Assembly: GCA_029941315.1 (NCBI GenBank)
Contig: JAPYQE010000353.1
Coordinates: 1 to 5,508, forward strand
Direction of reading: 5' to 3'
DNA: 5,508 nucleotides
Source of the DNA: GCA-2724215 sp015660315
GTDB lineage: Bacteria > Latescibacterota > UBA2968 > UBA8231
In this document: positions 5,087-5,508 of the stretch, one piece after another
How the letters are laid out: the number at the start of each line of letters is the position of its first letter
Numbering within the stretch: position 1 is the stretch's first letter
Translations under genes and position numbers: made by a program
The notes under the pieces: model-generated
Told to the model about the DNA's origin: nothing
What the model saw: only the letters and a program-made list of their open reading frames with translations
Database searches by the model: none

Positions 5087-5508
5087 TCAAATATTGGAGT
5101 TGGACTGTCCCCCGTCGACATTGATACAGGCGCCCGTCACCCAAGAGGCCCGCTCCGAAGCCAGAAAGGCCACGAGATCAGCCACTTCCTCGGGTTTACC
5201 AAAACGCCCGAAGGGAATATTCGCGTCGACAAATGCCTGGATTTCTTCCGGGTTCTCCTTCATCCGCCGCTCCCAACTGCCTCCGGGAAAAATAATCGAG
5301 CCCGGCGCAACCGTATTGACGCGGATATTCTTCTTCGCCGCCTCAATGGCCAAGTTCGCCCCCATGCTGATCATCGCCGCCTTCGAGGCGTTATAGGAAA
5401 TAGGTCCTCCGCTTTCTCGACCAAAAATAGAGGAGATATTGATAATACTGCCCCCACCACGCTCTTCCATTGAGGGTATGGCCGCACGCGTGACCCGAAC
5501 CGCCGAAA
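5087..5508 (-). CDS. Short-chain dehydrogenase/reductase (SDR), C-terminal part
   Basis: This is an NAD(P)-dependent oxidoreductase of the classical SDR superfamily. The frame is open to the window edge, and residues before the internal ATG 5470 (RVTRAAIPSMEERGGGS) continue the SDR pattern. The gene therefore starts outside; 139 residues are visible of the usual 250 or so, and the N-terminal TGxxxGxG cofactor motif is not seen. Visible motifs are IINISSIFG with the catalytic Ser, the active site YNASK (Tyr at about 5395, Lys at about 5383) with Ser 13 residues before Tyr as in FabG, IRVNTVAPGSI, the FGKPEEVADLVAFLAS helix, and the C-terminal VTGACINVDGG. The PGGSWERR segment after PG is the substrate-loop region, but the substrate cannot be inferred. 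FabG-like reductases share these motifs, so a fabG call is not justified. It ends 6 nt before the TPR gene and may be co-transcribed with it; a functional link is not evident. Confidence 0.93.
   Translation of the reverse strand, partial: SAVRVTRAAIPSMEERGGGSIINISSIFGRESGGPISYNASKAAMISMGANLAIEAAKKNIRVNTVAPGSIIFPGGSWERRMKENPEEIQAFVDANIPFGRFGKPEEVADLVAFLASERASWVTGACINVDGGQSNSNI

Noticed and set aside
5085..5090. TTGACA on the minus strand just before the TPR gene, resembling a -35 box
   Set aside because: It overlaps the SDR stop codon, and the matching -10 position (5067-5062) falls in the TPR coding sequence with no TATAAT-like hexamer. A start there would also remove the TPR start codon.

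Overview
The window looks like chromosomal DNA from a Gram-negative (diderm) bacterium. It has a lipoprotein with a clean lipobox, two proteins with cleavable-type signal peptides, and an ExbB/ExbD-like inner-membrane pair. GC is moderate (roughly mid-50s by eye). GTG starts are used, and some Shine-Dalgarno sites are weak or absent. The phylum cannot be fixed from this sequence. The lipoprotein's C-terminal domain recalls coiled-coil lipoproteins seen in Bacteroidota-like genomes, but the base composition would equally suit Verrucomicrobiota, Fibrobacterota or an uncultured lineage.

Layout, left to right. Positions 2-1618 (+ strand) hold two coupled genes. The first is a 5'-truncated inner-membrane protein with two hydrophobic segments followed by a long coiled coil. 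The second is a coiled-coil lipoprotein with a globular C-terminal domain. A strong, bidirectional-looking intrinsic terminator (1633-1668) closes this unit and faces the converging minus-strand unit. Positions 5080-1684 (- strand) hold four tightly packed genes in transcription order: a secreted TPR protein, a secreted protein with a galactose-binding-like beta-sandwich and a C-terminal membrane anchor, a MotA/TolQ/ExbB-family channel protein, and a small ExbD-like single-pass protein. Their junctions are TAG|ATG (0 nt), a GTGA overlap and a second GTGA overlap. Upstream of these, 5508-5087 (-) is the C-terminal part of a short-chain dehydrogenase/reductase (SDR), ending only 6 nt before the TPR gene.

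The most interesting content is the four-gene unit. It looks like an energised cell-envelope system: an ion-driven ExbB/ExbD-type motor co-produced with two exported partners of unknown function. The motor proteins are divergent. The ExbD-like protein has no aspartate inside its membrane helix, and the ExbB-like protein has extra N-terminal hydrophobic segments and a lysine in the presumed pore helix. The convergent coiled-coil membrane protein and lipoprotein could be envelope-spanning partners, but that link rests on proximity alone. No RNA genes, CRISPR arrays, transposons or phage genes were seen, and no gene-free stretch exceeds 65 nt.
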